Shown here: piece by piece, positions 10,125-19,856 of the stretch
Numbering within the stretch: the first letter of the stretch is position 1
Layout: each line of letters starts with the position of its first letter
Source of the DNA: Vibrio ostreicida
Lineage (GTDB): Bacteria; Pseudomonadota; Gammaproteobacteria; Enterobacterales; Vibrionaceae
Direction of reading: 5' to 3'
DNA length: 64,000 nucleotides
Assembly: GCF_013074385.2 (NCBI RefSeq)
Contig: NZ_JABEYA020000009.1
Coordinates: 81,943-145,942, forward strand
The notes under the pieces: generated by a model
The model's database searches: none
What the model saw: the letters and a program-made list of their open reading frames with translations, nothing else
What the model was told of the DNA's origin: nothing
Made by a program: the position numbers and the translations under genes

Positions 10125-11300
10125 ATGGAACAGAAAACAAACATAAACCCTATTGAATTTAAGGGGAAAGGCAGTGAATTCTTTGGAATTTGGATTGTCA
10201 ACTTTTTTCTTTCTGCTATAACGCTTGGTATTTACTCTGCTTGGGCAAAAGTAAGAACCAAACGTTATTTTTATGGTAATACTTATATCGCTGGTGACAA
10301 CTTCGATTATCATGCGATGCCGATGCAAATTTTGAAGGGCCGTCTCGTTGCGGTCGCAGTGCTCTTTGTCTGGGTGGTTTCGAGTTCGTTTTCGCCAGTG
10401 TTTAGTTCCTTATTACTCTTTGTCTTTTATTGTGCGCTCCCATGGCTGCTCTGGAGTAATGCTCGTTTTGATGCAGCGATGACAAGTTATCGCAATGTGC
10501 GGTTTTCATTTAATGCGTCTCTGAAAGACGCTTATATCGCGCTTATGGGACGTGGTTTGGGTGCTGTCATCTTGTTCTCAATCTATGCCTTTGTCGTCGT
10601 GTCCCTATTTCAAGTTTCGTTTTTGGCTGCGATTGTCATGGGGGTAGGATCGTTATTTTTTATGGCAGCACTTCACGCTTGGATCATGTCGGGTATGTTA
10701 CGATATTTCGTGAACGGTTATAAATTCGGTGAGTGGCAATTCAGCGCAAAGATTGAGTTGGGCTTTTTTGTCAAAACATATCTAAAAGCAATGGGGCTCG
10801 GGATCTTAGTTTTTGCGCTTATTGGTGTGACAACGCTGTTGACGATCTTTGGCAAGAATGATGTTAGCCAAATGACAAATGGTAATTTCTCGTCATTGAT
10901 GGATATGACTAATACCGTTGCTTATGTGCTTGCCTATATTGCTATCCTTGTCGTGATGATTGTTTTAACCGCCTATACAGCAACGTGTGTCCATAACTAC
11001 GTGATCTCTCAGGTTCAGTCAAAGCTCAACGAAAAAGATCTGCCAACTTATACCTTTGCTTCAACGTTGACAGTCAGTGGCTACGCATGGCTCATTATTT
11101 CTAATTTCCTTCTTCAGGTAGTGACTCTTGGTCTTGCAAGGGCATGGGTAATGGTTCGTACGATGCGTTATATTGCTGACAATACGACGGTTATTGGTGA
11201 CATGAGTGAACTGAAAGCGATTGATCAGGGCTCAAACGTTAAATCCGCGGTGACGGATGAATTGGCACAAGCATTCGACTTAGGTATTGGTATCGGTTAA
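10125..11300 (+). CDS. DUF898 (YjgN) family membrane protein
   Basis: The 391-residue inner-membrane protein shows the DUF898 signature twice. FFGIWIVNFFLSAITLGIYS, then WAKVRTKRYFYGNT, lies near residue 20; the C-terminal copy, ISNFLLQVVTLGLARAWVMV followed by RTMRYIADNT, lies near residue 330. About eight membrane segments are apparent. The family is related to E. coli YjgN and has no established activity. Its TAA overlaps the ATG of the following M48 peptidase (TAATG), so the two are translationally coupled and probably act together at the membrane. Confidence 0.85.
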   Translation: MEQKTNINPIEFKGKGSEFFGIWIVNFFLSAITLGIYSAWAKVRTKRYFYGNTYIAGDNFDYHAMPMQILKGRLVAVAVLFVWVVSSSFSPVFSSLLLFVFYCALPWLLWSNARFDAAMTSYRNVRFSFNASLKDAYIALMGRGLGAVILFSIYAFVVVSLFQVSFLAAIVMGVGSLFFMAALHAWIMSGMLRYFVNGYKFGEWQFSAKIELGFFVKTYLKAMGLGILVFALIGVTTLLTIFGKNDVSQMTNGNFSSLMDMTNTVAYVLAYIAILVVMIVLTAYTATCVHNYVISQVQSKLNEKDLPTYTFASTLTVSGYAWLIISNFLLQVVTLGLARAWVMVRTMRYIADNTTVIGDMSELKAIDQGSNVKSAVTDELAQAFDLGIGIG

Positions 11301-12292
11301 TGAGAATGGATGGGATTGCTTTTCCGCCACGCAGTTCGGTCAAACATGATGCGGTGCTCGATGTCTCTCAGACTAATAGATTAAGTCTTTGCGTCGATGG
11401 ACAAATCATGGACTATGATTTGCAGCAGACCAATATTAGTGCCCCTGTCGGTAACTTGCCAATACGATTTACATTCTCCAATGGTTGGGTATTTGTCGTC
11501 GACAAGGATACTCATGTTGACCAATTTTTGGAAAAAATACGTAAAGCAAGCGTGCTGGACAAGGTCGAGTCGAACAGTCTTGCATGGTTACTTTCTGCTG
11601 TTGCGTGTGTTGCTTTGATAATAGGTACCTATTTGTATGTCATCCCTTGGATGAGTGATAGATTGGCTGAAGCGATTCCTCACCGCGTGTCAGTCATTCT
11701 TGGCGATAAGGTCCTAGAACATCTCGACAATAGCTGGGAGCCAAGCAAAATAAGCCATGAGCGGCAAGACCTAATTCGTCAACGGATAAAAGGGCATGTG
11801 GAAAGCTTGGGTGAATTCCCATATCCGATCACTGTTGTTTTTCGCTCATCTAAGATGGGGGCTAATGCGTTTGCGTTGCCGGGAGGCAAAATTGTGTTGC
11901 TGGACAAGTTGGTTGCACTGGCGGGCAATGAGCAGCAACTCGACAGTGTTATTTTGCACGAGTTGGGGCACATTCATCATAATCACGTGATGAAAAACTT
12001 GGTGTATTCGAGTTTGTTGTCGGTTGGCGTTGCGGTACTCACTGGAGAAAGTTCTGGTATTGTCGACACGCTTGCCAGTGTCGGTGTTTTCTTGTCGTCG
12101 AACAGCCACTCGAGAGACGCAGAAACACAAGCCGATCACTATGCAAAAAAGGCAATGGTACTTATTTATGGCCATAGTGAGCCAATGGTAGAAATGTTTG
12201 AAAAAATGCACATGGACGCAATCAACATGCCAGAGTGGCTGAGTACGCACCCAGATTTGGATCAGCGTATTCGAACCATACGGGAACCATAA
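11300..12292 (+). CDS. M48 family membrane metallopeptidase
   Basis: The zinc motif HELGH is at residues 220-224, and a downstream DAETQADHYA supplies the third ligand (Glu). An N-terminal domain of about 90 residues precedes one membrane span (SAVACVALIIGTYLYVIPWM, about 96-115); the peptidase domain follows, probably on the periplasmic side. M48 peptidases of this layout belong to the HtpX/BepA superfamily and serve in envelope protein quality control. Coupling to the DUF898 gene by overlapping stop/start is direct sequence evidence for a two-gene unit. The substrate is unknown. Confidence 0.88.
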   Translation: MRMDGIAFPPRSSVKHDAVLDVSQTNRLSLCVDGQIMDYDLQQTNISAPVGNLPIRFTFSNGWVFVVDKDTHVDQFLEKIRKASVLDKVESNSLAWLLSAVACVALIIGTYLYVIPWMSDRLAEAIPHRVSVILGDKVLEHLDNSWEPSKISHERQDLIRQRIKGHVESLGEFPYPITVVFRSSKMGANAFALPGGKIVLLDKLVALAGNEQQLDSVILHELGHIHHNHVMKNLVYSSLLSVGVAVLTGESSGIVDTLASVGVFLSSNSHSRDAETQADHYAKKAMVLIYGHSEPMVEMFEKMHMDAINMPEWLSTHPDLDQRIRTIREP

Positions 12293-12300
12293 AATGAAGA

Positions 12301-12328
12301 AGGCAGCGAAATCGCTGCCTTTTATTTT
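12301..12328. terminator. Bidirectional terminator between M48 peptidase gene and valS
   Basis: AGGCAGCGA, loop, TCGCTGCCT is followed by TTTATTTT on the plus strand and by CTTCTTC on the minus strand. It stands between convergent genes. Confidence 0.85.
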
Positions 12329-12341
12329 CATTGTGAAATAG

Positions 12342-15224
12342 TTAAAGTGCTGAAATAGTTGATTTCTGTTCTTCCAGTTTAATCAGGGTTTCTTGATAGC
12401 CTTCAAGCTTTTCACGCTCTTTCGCGATAACCGCTTCTGGCGCTTTAGCAACGAAACCTTCGTTACTTAGCTTGCCTTCGATACGCTTGATTTCGCCGTG
12501 CGTTTTCTTCACTTCTTTGTCTAGGCGAGCAAGCTCGGCATCTTTGTCGATAAGGCCCGCCATTGGGATCATCAGCTCAGATTTGCCAACCAGTTTAGTT
12601 GCACAAGCAGGAGTCTCTTCACCATCAGCTAGAACTTTAATATCGTCTAGCTTAGCTAGAGAAGTCAGAACGATCTTGTTTGCTTCGATACGAGCGGCAT
12701 CTTTCTCATCAGCAACCTTGATCATTACTTCTAAGCCTTGGCTTGGTGCAATGTCGTATTCCGCACGTAGGTTACGGATAGCAGTGATGAAAGTCTTAAC
12801 CCATTCGATGTCGTCAACGATCTCAGCATTGAAGTTAGCTTCATTAAACTGAGGAAGCGCTTGAGTCATGATCGTTTCACCTTCAACGCCCTCTACTAGC
12901 GGCTTAACGCTCTGCCAGATAGATTCCGTGATGTAAGGAAGAACAGGGTGAGCAAGACGCAGAGTCTTCTCAAGAACCGTGATAAGCGTGTAACGAGTCG
13001 CTTGTTGTTGAGCTTCAGACCCCTTCCAAAGAACAGGTTTAGTTAGCTCTAAGTACCAGTCACAGAATTGGTTCCAGATGAATTCGTAAAGCGTGTTGGC
13101 TGCCATGTCTAGACGGTAGTTGTCTAGGTGAGCGTTAAACTCTTTCGCTGCAACTTCAAACTGAGATTCAATCCACTTGTCTGCGAGAGAGAATTCCATG
13201 TTTGCACGGTCTTCTACAGACAGTGACATGCCGCAGTCGTGCTCTTCTGTGTTCATCAGTACGTAACGACTTGCGTTCCATAGCTTGTTACAGAAGTTAC
13301 GGTAACCCTCAAGACGCTTCATGTCCCAGTTGATGTCACGGCCAGTTGAAGCCATAGCAGCAAGAGTGAAACGCAGTGCGTCAGTACCGTAGGGTTCGAT
13401 ACCGTTTTCGAACGTTTTACGTGTGTTCTTCTCGATTTTGGCCGCCAATTTTGGTTGCATCATGTTGCCACAACGCTTCTCTACTAGCTCCTCAAGGCCG
13501 ATGCCGTCAATCATGTCGATTGGGTCAAGTACGTTACCTTTCGACTTAGACATCTTGTCGCCGTTTTCATCACGGATAAGACCCGTCATGTAAACGGTTT
13601 TGAAAGGGACTTGAGCCTTGCCATCTTCGTCTTTCACGAAGTGCATGGTCATCATGATCATACGAGCAACCCAGAAGAAGATAATATCAAAACCAGATAC
13701 GAGTACTTCAGATGGGTGGAATGTTTTCAGTGCGTCAGTATCTTCAGGCCAGCCTTGTGTGCCGAACGTCCAAAGTGCAGAAGAGAACCAAGTATCCAGT
13801 ACGTCGTCGTCTTGCTTAAGCACAACAACAGGCGCTAGGTTGTTCTTTTCACGAACTTCTTCTTCAGTGCGACCTACGTAAACTTTACCATCGTTGTCGT
13901 ACCATGCTGGGATACGGTGGCCCCACCAAAGTTGACGAGAGATACACCAGTCTTGCACGTCACGCATCCACGCGAAGTACATGTTTTCGTACTGCTTAGG
14001 TACGAATTGGATTTGACCATCTTCAACCGCTTTAACTGCTGGCTCTGCAAGAGGTGCTGTGCGCACGTACCATTGGTCAGTCAGCATTGGTTCGATAACC
14101 ACGCCACCACGGTCGCCGTAAGGGACTGTTAGGTCGTGATCTTTGATCTCTTCAAGAAGACCAAGCTCATCGAATTCAGCAACGATAGCTTTACGTGCAG
14201 CAAAACGCTCCATGCCTTGGTACTTAGCAGGGATATCTGTTGAGTAAACATCGCTTTCTTCGCCGTTCGTTGTGAAGACTTCAGCAGCATCACGGATATC
14301 AGCGTTGAACGTTAGGATGTTGATCATCGGTAGGTTGTTGCGCTTACCCACTTCGTAATCGTTAAAGTCATGAGCTGGAGTGATCTTCACACAACCCGTG
14401 CCTTTTTCCATGTCTGCGTGCTCATCGCCTACGATAGGGATAAGACGGTTTACAACAGGAAGTAGGATTTCTTTGCCGATAAGATCTTTGTAACGAGGAT
14501 CTTCTGGGTTAACAGCAACACCAGTATCACCAAGCATGGTTTCAGGACGAGTCGTCGCAACAACGATGTAGTCTTTACCATCAGCCGTTTTAACGCCGTT
14601 CGCTAGCGGGTAGCGGAAGTGCCACATGAAACCTTTTTTGTCTTTGTTTTCAACTTCAAGATCCGAGATTGCGGTGTGCAGTTTAGGGTCCCAGTTGACG
14701 AGACGCTTACCACGGTAGATTAGGTCTTCTTCGTAGAGACGAACAAACACTTCTTGAGTCGCAGCCGATAGGCCGTCATCCATAGTGAATCGCTCACGAT
14801 CCCAATCGACAGAGGCTCCAAGACGACGAAGTTGCTGAGTGATCGTGCCACCTGATTCGCCTTTCCATTCCCAGATCTTGTCGATGAAAGCTTCACGGCC
14901 GTAGTCGTGTTTTGTTTTGCCTTCTTCTGCAGCAATCTTACGCTCAACAACCATTTGAGTGGCGATACCCGCATGGTCTGTACCGACTTGCCACAGCGTG
15001 TTTTTACCTTTCATACGCTCAGCACGGATAAGCGTATCCATGATGGTGTCTTGGAAGGCGTGACCCATGTGCAGGCTACCAGTGACATTTGGTGGCGGAA
15101 TCATGATGCTGTACGCTTCTTTTGATGTGTCACCGTGTGGCTTAAAGTAGCCTTTCTCTTCCCAAGCTTGGTACAAAGCTTGTTCGATTGATGTTGGGTT
15201 GTATGTCTTTTCCATAGTGCTCAT
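12342..15224 (-). CDS. valS: Valyl-tRNA synthetase
   Basis: ValS charges tRNA-Val and edits misactivated threonine. The 960-residue protein shows the class I motifs HMGH near residue 53 ([13 protein letters not shown]) and KMSKS near 560, the editing (CP1) domain between them, and the C-terminal coiled coil ([16 protein letters not shown]). Length agrees with E. coli (951). The start at 15224 gives [13 protein letters not shown] at 15215 is equally possible. The gene lies downstream of holC on the same strand, the usual pepA-holC-valS order. Confidence 0.98.
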   Translation of the reverse strand: MSTMEKTYNPTSIEQALYQAWEEKGYFKPHGDTSKEAYSIMIPPPNVTGSLHMGHAFQDTIMDTLIRAERMKGKNTLWQVGTDHAGIATQMVVERKIAAEEGKTKHDYGREAFIDKIWEWKGESGGTITQQLRRLGASVDWDRERFTMDDGLSAATQEVFVRLYEEDLIYRGKRLVNWDPKLHTAISDLEVENKDKKGFMWHFRYPLANGVKTADGKDYIVVATTRPETMLGDTGVAVNPEDPRYKDLIGKEILLPVVNRLIPIVGDEHADMEKGTGCVKITPAHDFNDYEVGKRNNLPMINILTFNADIRDAAEVFTTNGEESDVYSTDIPAKYQGMERFAARKAIVAEFDELGLLEEIKDHDLTVPYGDRGGVVIEPMLTDQWYVRTAPLAEPAVKAVEDGQIQFVPKQYENMYFAWMRDVQDWCISRQLWWGHRIPAWYDNDGKVYVGRTEEEVREKNNLAPVVVLKQDDDVLDTWFSSALWTFGTQGWPEDTDALKTFHPSEVLVSGFDIIFFWVARMIMMTMHFVKDEDGKAQVPFKTVYMTGLIRDENGDKMSKSKGNVLDPIDMIDGIGLEELVEKRCGNMMQPKLAAKIEKNTRKTFENGIEPYGTDALRFTLAAMASTGRDINWDMKRLEGYRNFCNKLWNASRYVLMNTEEHDCGMSLSVEDRANMEFSLADKWIESQFEVAAKEFNAHLDNYRLDMAANTLYEFIWNQFCDWYLELTKPVLWKGSEAQQQATRYTLITVLEKTLRLAHPVLPYITESIWQSVKPLVEGVEGETIMTQALPQFNEANFNAEIVDDIEWVKTFITAIRNLRAEYDIAPSQGLEVMIKVADEKDAARIEANKIVLTSLAKLDDIKVLADGEETPACATKLVGKSELMIPMAGLIDKDAELARLDKEVKKTHGEIKRIEGKLSNEGFVAKAPEAVIAKEREKLEGYQETLIKLEEQKSTISAL

Positions 15225-15384
15225 TTTTTCCCATTATCATTGCGGCGGTAGCGTCGTTGTTTGCAATTGCCGATTTCATCACACTTTGGTTTTTGTTCAG
15301 AAATGTTGCTCTTACTAACTTGCTACAACTCCAATTATTTGGGGGAATTGTGTTCAGGTTAATGTCTGTCAATCGTTATAAGTG

Positions 15385-15404
15385 AACTCTCTCGAAAGAG
15401 AGTT
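15385..15404. terminator. Hairpin between holC and valS
   Basis: AACTCTCT, loop CGAA, AGAGAGTT forms a perfect 8-bp stem with a stable tetraloop 20 bases after the holC stop. T tracts are weak on both strands, so it may be a processing or partial termination structure. Confidence 0.45.
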
Positions 15405-15423
15405 TAACTATAAGGATTGACGG

Positions 15424-15873
15424 TTATTGATGGTTGATTTCTAACGTTTGTAATTGGTAACCAGCTTGACGATAGATTTTATACCTTTCTCTTGCGAGTT
15501 GCTTCGCTTTTTCTTCGCAAGATACGAAGTCTACCACCTCAGTAAACTTGTTCGCAAAGGTTGTCTCATTTTTCGCCAAGTTTATAACCAATTGTCGATT
15601 CCAAGAAGGTTTCACACCTTGGTGTCCAATTTCGATATTGGTGCCATACCGCGGGCCCTCTCCAACAAGGTTATGGGCAACAAATTGTTGAGATGCGACT
15701 TGCCAAAAAACTTCGGCAATTCGCTCAGCATGTGATTGATCGTGGCAGTTAATGTAAACCTTTGCACCTTGCTGAGAAAAATGTTGTGCGAGAAAGAGTA
15801 TGTATTGGTCAAACCCCTCTATGTTGTCTTGAGGAGAATCTGGGTTGACGATGTAAAACGTTGCCTTTGGCAT
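15424..15873 (-). CDS. holC: DNA polymerase III chi subunit
   Basis: Chi joins the clamp loader to single-strand binding protein during replication. ATG 15873 gives 149 residues starting MPKATFYIV, close to E. coli HolC (147). The conserved FVAHNLVGEGPRYGTNIEIG and FTEVVDFVSCEEKAKQLARE stretches are clear. A longer frame from TTG 15885 adds four residues without a ribosome site. It lies between pepA and valS, the standard order, although a strong terminator separates it from pepA. Confidence 0.95.
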   Translation of the reverse strand: MPKATFYIVNPDSPQDNIEGFDQYILFLAQHFSQQGAKVYINCHDQSHAERIAEVFWQVASQQFVAHNLVGEGPRYGTNIEIGHQGVKPSWNRQLVINLAKNETTFANKFTEVVDFVSCEEKAKQLARERYKIYRQAGYQLQTLEINHQ

Positions 15874-15900
15874 AAATTTACTCAATAAATCAAGAGAGAC

Positions 15901-15926
15901 AAAAAAGGGCCTTTCGGCCCTTTTTT
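15901..15926. terminator. Terminator between pepA and holC
   Basis: AAAAAAGGGCC, loop TTTC, GGCCCTTTTTT forms a textbook rho-independent terminator, symmetric on both strands. It ends pepA transcription 13 bases past the stop and would isolate holC from pepA. Confidence 0.9.
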
Positions 15927-15938
15927 AGATTTCGAGGA

Positions 15939-17447
15939 TTATTCCTCTGCCTCTAGGCCACTTCGATTAAGCAAGAACTGGACAAGCATCGAGACCGGAC
16001 GCCCTGTTGAGCCTTTCGCTGCGCCAGATTTCCATGCAGTCCCTGCAATATCAAGGTGTGCCCAGTGGTACTTTTTAGCAAACTTGGACAAAAAGCAGCC
16101 AGCAGTAATAGTGCCACCTGGTCGACCACCTATGTTTGCCATATCAGCAAACGGGCTCTTCAATTGTTCATGATACTCGTCTGCCATCGGTAAACGCCAT
16201 GCACGATCACTGGCTTGTTCTGACGCGTTTACCAGTTCATGGGACAAGGGGTTATGGTTTGAGAGTATGCCACTGATATGGTGGCCTAAGGCAATGACAC
16301 AAGCACCAGTTAAGGTTGCAACATCAATGACGCATTCAGGGTCAAAGCGCTCCACATAAGTTAAGGCGTCACACAACACCAAGCGGCCTTCGGCATCCGT
16401 GTTCAATACTTCCACCGTTTGACCAGACATAGTCGTGAGAATGTCACCAGGGCGGTAAGCATTGCTACCAGGCATATTTTCACAACCAGCCAGAATACCA
16501 ATGACATTAATCGGCAGGTTGAGCTTTGCCAGAGACTTCATGGTTCCAAAAACGGAAGCAGCGCCACACATGTCATACTTCATTTCGTCCATGGCTTCTC
16601 CCGGTTTGAGGGAGATACCGCCGGAATCAAACGTCAGTCCTTTACCTACGAGTACAATTGGTTTTGCATCGGGATCTGGGCTACCTTTATATTCCATAAT
16701 GGACATCAGTGATTCATTTTTAGAACCTCTGCCTACGGCAAGATAAGACGTCATCCCTAGCTTTTCCATCTCCTGCTCACCGATTATCTTAGTGGTAATG
16801 GTCTCGTAGTCATCGGCAAGACGACGAGCTTGTGAGGCAAGATAGGCAGGATTAGCGATATTGGGTGGCATGTTACCAAGGTTTTTCGAGGCCTTGACGC
16901 CGGAAGAAATCGCCAAACCATGAGAAATGGCTTTTTCACCCAAGCTCAACTCGCGTCGAGTTGGGACGTTAAACACCAATTTACGCAGTGGACGGCGTGT
17001 TTCTGGCTTTACACTCTTGAACTGATCGAAGATATAAAGCCCGTCTTTGGTTGCTTCGACGGCTTGACGTACCTTCCAGTAGGTATCACGCCCCTTCACG
17101 TGCAGTTCTGTTAGGAAGCAAACGGCTTCCATAGAGCCTGTTTCGTTGAGAGTGTTAATGGTTTTTTGAATGATTTCCTTGTACTGACGCTCACCCAACT
17201 CTCTTTCCTTGCCACAACCGACAAGTAAAACGCGTTCTGATAGCACACCGGGCACTTGATGCAGCAGGAGCATCTGGCCTGGTTTACCTTCCAGATCACC
17301 CCGGCGAAGTAGTGAACTGATATAGCCGTCGCTGATCTTATCGAGCTGTTCAGCAACCGGAGAAAGGCGACGTGGCTCAAAGACACCGACAACAATACAT
17401 GCACTGCGTTGCTTTTCTGGGCTACCACTCTTTACACTGAACTCCAT
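15939..17447 (-). CDS. pepA: Leucyl aminopeptidase PepA (cytosol aminopeptidase, M17)
   Basis: PepA removes N-terminal residues, preferring leucine, as a manganese/zinc hexamer; in enteric bacteria it also acts as a DNA-binding protein in plasmid resolution and in carAB control. The 502 residues match the family. The metal-binding signature NTDAEGRL, the [15 protein letters not shown] stretch (catalytic Lys) and YDMCGAA are present. Transcription is divergent from lptF across a 192-bp AT-rich gap. Confidence 0.97.
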   Translation of the reverse strand: MEFSVKSGSPEKQRSACIVVGVFEPRRLSPVAEQLDKISDGYISSLLRRGDLEGKPGQMLLLHQVPGVLSERVLLVGCGKERELGERQYKEIIQKTINTLNETGSMEAVCFLTELHVKGRDTYWKVRQAVEATKDGLYIFDQFKSVKPETRRPLRKLVFNVPTRRELSLGEKAISHGLAISSGVKASKNLGNMPPNIANPAYLASQARRLADDYETITTKIIGEQEMEKLGMTSYLAVGRGSKNESLMSIMEYKGSPDPDAKPIVLVGKGLTFDSGGISLKPGEAMDEMKYDMCGAASVFGTMKSLAKLNLPINVIGILAGCENMPGSNAYRPGDILTTMSGQTVEVLNTDAEGRLVLCDALTYVERFDPECVIDVATLTGACVIALGHHISGILSNHNPLSHELVNASEQASDRAWRLPMADEYHEQLKSPFADMANIGGRPGGTITAGCFLSKFAKKYHWAHLDIAGTAWKSGAAKGSTGRPVSMLVQFLLNRSGLEAEE

Positions 17448-17639
17448 GCGTACTCCTACATCCTGAAGACAAATCGAACTAAATGTTAGATAATGGCGTC
17501 TTACTTGTTGATTCCTTGATGGGAACTACTTTTAAATAAGCACGTTAACAGTTAGCTGGAAATTTAAAAAAATAAAAGGTTCAACGGGAAATTATAGTGA
17601 TTCAATTAAAAAAACAAGTTTTGTATAGGTAATTTCAGC

Positions 17640-18743
17640 GTGATTATTGTTAGATATTTGATCCGCGAGACACTCAAGAGCCAGTTAGCGATATTTTTTA
17701 TCCTATTTCTAGTGTTTTTGAGCCAAAAATTGATCAAAGTGTTAGCGGATGCATCAGATGGTGATATCCCAGCGAGTTTGGTGATGCATTATGTTGGGTT
17801 AAGCATGCCGTCAATGGGACTTTTGATGCTGCCATTGAGCCTGTTCCTCGGTATTTTGCTCACCTTTGGTCGTTTGTACGCGGAAAGTGAAATAACCGTG
17901 ATGAATGCAACTGGAATTGGAAATAAGTTTCTCATTCGTGCCGCCTTGTATCTGGCGGTTATCACAGGTGTCATCGCGGCAGCCAATGCTTTTGTATTTG
18001 CTCCTATGAGTCAGGAAAAGCTGATTCAATTACAAGAAGAGGTAGAATCAGAAAACAGCGTGGATCTGTTGCAAAAGGGGCAATTTCAGGGAACCCCAGA
18101 TGGGTCATCTGTGGTGTTCATTGATGATATTGAAGGGAAACAACTGAAGCATGTTTTCGTCGCACAAATGCGCCCACGTGATTCCATTTTGCCGAGCGTC
18201 TCTTTTTCGCAATCCGGTGAAGTGAAACAACTCAGTGATGGTCGTCAGGTTATTCGAATGTATGACGGTACCCGTTATGAAGGGGTTCCGACGCAGGTGA
18301 ATTACATGATCACCGATTTCGATCAATATGAAGGTTTGATTGGTCAGAGGGATGTTAAACGAAAAGGCCGTGATTGGGAGGCAATCCCTACTCTAGACCT
18401 GCTGTCAAATCCGGATTCGAGTGCTCAGGCTGAACTGCAATGGCGAATTTCTTTAGTGGTCTGTATTCCGTTGTTGACGATGCTGGTTGTGCCACTTTCG
18501 GCCGTGAATCCACGCCAAGGACGTTTTGCTAAAATGGGCCCCGCTATCTTGATTTACCTTGCCTACTTCTTGTCAATCAGTGCCACTAAATCGGCTTTAG
18601 AGGACGGTTCGATTGCTTCCTTTATTGGCATGTGGCCAATCAATGCGGCTTTGTTGCTGACTGCGATAGGGATAAATTCGATGGACAGCATTCCGGTACG
18701 ACGTTTTAAAGACAAACTAAGACAAAGAAAAAAGGCAGTATAA
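17640..18743 (+). CDS. lptF: LPS export ABC transporter permease LptF
   Basis: LptF pairs with LptG and the LptB ATPase to extract lipopolysaccharide from the inner membrane and push it into the Lpt bridge. The start is GTG 17640; the protein (367 residues) begins MIIVRYLIRETLKSQLAIFF as in E. coli. Six membrane segments are split around a periplasmic beta-jellyroll of about residues 110-260. The LYAESEITVMNATG coupling helix is present. lptG follows after three bases. Confidence 0.97.
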   Translation: MIIVRYLIRETLKSQLAIFFILFLVFLSQKLIKVLADASDGDIPASLVMHYVGLSMPSMGLLMLPLSLFLGILLTFGRLYAESEITVMNATGIGNKFLIRAALYLAVITGVIAAANAFVFAPMSQEKLIQLQEEVESENSVDLLQKGQFQGTPDGSSVVFIDDIEGKQLKHVFVAQMRPRDSILPSVSFSQSGEVKQLSDGRQVIRMYDGTRYEGVPTQVNYMITDFDQYEGLIGQRDVKRKGRDWEAIPTLDLLSNPDSSAQAELQWRISLVVCIPLLTMLVVPLSAVNPRQGRFAKMGPAILIYLAYFLSISATKSALEDGSIASFIGMWPINAALLLTAIGINSMDSIPVRRFKDKLRQRKKAV

Positions 18744-18746
18744 GTC

Positions 18747-19817
18747 GTGTTTAAAATTCTTGATCTTTATATTGGCAGAACCATTATTGCAACGACATCA
18801 CTTGTGCTGGCGACGTTTGTAGGCTTATCCGCCATCATTAAATATGTGGAGCAATTACGCAAAGTAGGGCAGGGTAGCTATGATTTACTGCAAGCGTTAT
18901 TGTACGTTGCATTGAGCATTCCGCGGGATATCGAAATGTTTTTCCCAATGGCTGCTTTATTGGGCGCATTGATTGGATTGGGGATGCTCGCATCCAGTTC
19001 AGAGTTAGTGGTGATGCAGGCGGCTGGTTATTCTAAGTTAGATATCGGTTTGTCGGTGCTTAAAACGGCCGTCCCCTTGATGATTATCGTCACCTTGCTT
19101 GGTCAATGGGGAGCACCTCAGGCCCAGAAGATGGCGCGAGATCTGCGTGCGTTTAGTACTTCAGGTGGTGCGCTTTTATCGGTGCGAACTGGCGTTTGGG
19201 CTCGTGATGCTAATGACTTTATCTTCATAGGAAAAGTGGAAGATGACAAGCTTTACGGCTTAAACATGTGGCGCTTTAATGACGATAAGAAGTTGAAAAG
19301 TGTGCTGTACTCCTCTGAGGTTGACTATTTGTCAGACAATACTTGGCGAATGAAAAATGTTCAATTGACGGATATGGCCGATGACATAGAAATCTCCAAA
19401 ACCAGCTTACCTGAATATGAATGGACCACCTCTTTGGCTCCGGATAAGTTGGCGGTTGTCACCGTCAAACCAGAAGAGCTGTCACTGGGAGGGTTATATA
19501 ATTATGTCTCCTACCTCAAAGCTTCTGAGCAGGACGCATCGCGCTATGAGTTGGCTTTATGGCGTAAAGTGACCCAGCCATTCTCGATTGCTGTGATGAT
19601 GCTGATGGCCTTGTCGTTTATTTTTGGTCCTTTACGCAGTGTGACCATGGGAGCGCGGATCTTGTCCGGCGTTGTAGCAGGGTTTAGTTTCTATATTTCC
19701 AGTGAGTTTTTTGGCCCACTGAGTTTGGTCTACAGTATTCCGCCGGTTTTTGGTGCCATCATGCCAAGTTTGGTCTTTCTTTCAGTCGCTTTGGTTTTAC
19801 TAAGAAGAAAGCTATGA
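18747..19817 (+). CDS. lptG: LPS export ABC transporter permease LptG
   Basis: LptG is the partner permease of LptF in lipopolysaccharide transport. The 356 residues start at GTG and begin MFKILDLYIGRTIIATTSLV. The ASSSELVVMQAAGYS coupling segment near residue 90 and a final membrane span rich in Leu/Val with terminal LLRRKL are seen. Three bases separate it from lptF, so the two form one operon, closed by the terminator at 19823. Confidence 0.97.
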   Translation: MFKILDLYIGRTIIATTSLVLATFVGLSAIIKYVEQLRKVGQGSYDLLQALLYVALSIPRDIEMFFPMAALLGALIGLGMLASSSELVVMQAAGYSKLDIGLSVLKTAVPLMIIVTLLGQWGAPQAQKMARDLRAFSTSGGALLSVRTGVWARDANDFIFIGKVEDDKLYGLNMWRFNDDKKLKSVLYSSEVDYLSDNTWRMKNVQLTDMADDIEISKTSLPEYEWTTSLAPDKLAVVTVKPEELSLGGLYNYVSYLKASEQDASRYELALWRKVTQPFSIAVMMLMALSFIFGPLRSVTMGARILSGVVAGFSFYISSEFFGPLSLVYSIPPVFGAIMPSLVFLSVALVLLRRKL

Positions 19818-19822
19818 GGTCC

Positions 19823-19849
19823 AAACGGCAGCGTTGAGCTGCCGTTTTT
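19823..19849 (+). terminator. Terminator after lptG
   Basis: AAACGGCAGC, loop, GCTGCCGTTTTT stands six bases after the lptG stop and eight before the convergent mutS stop. The A-rich left flank may let it serve mutS as well. Confidence 0.88.
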
Positions 19850-19856
19850 GTTGCCA

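Noticed and set aside
9971..10156. 61-codon frame upstream of the DUF898 gene
   Set aside because: Overlaps the DUF898 start in another frame; no ribosome site or family resemblance.
11846..12331. 161-codon minus-strand frame inside the M48 peptidase gene
   Set aside because: It is antisense to a well-supported peptidase with intact zinc motif and crosses the terminator at 12301.
15225..15372. Frame upstream of and overlapping the valS start
   Set aside because: Overlaps valS in another frame; the upstream part holds the leader only.
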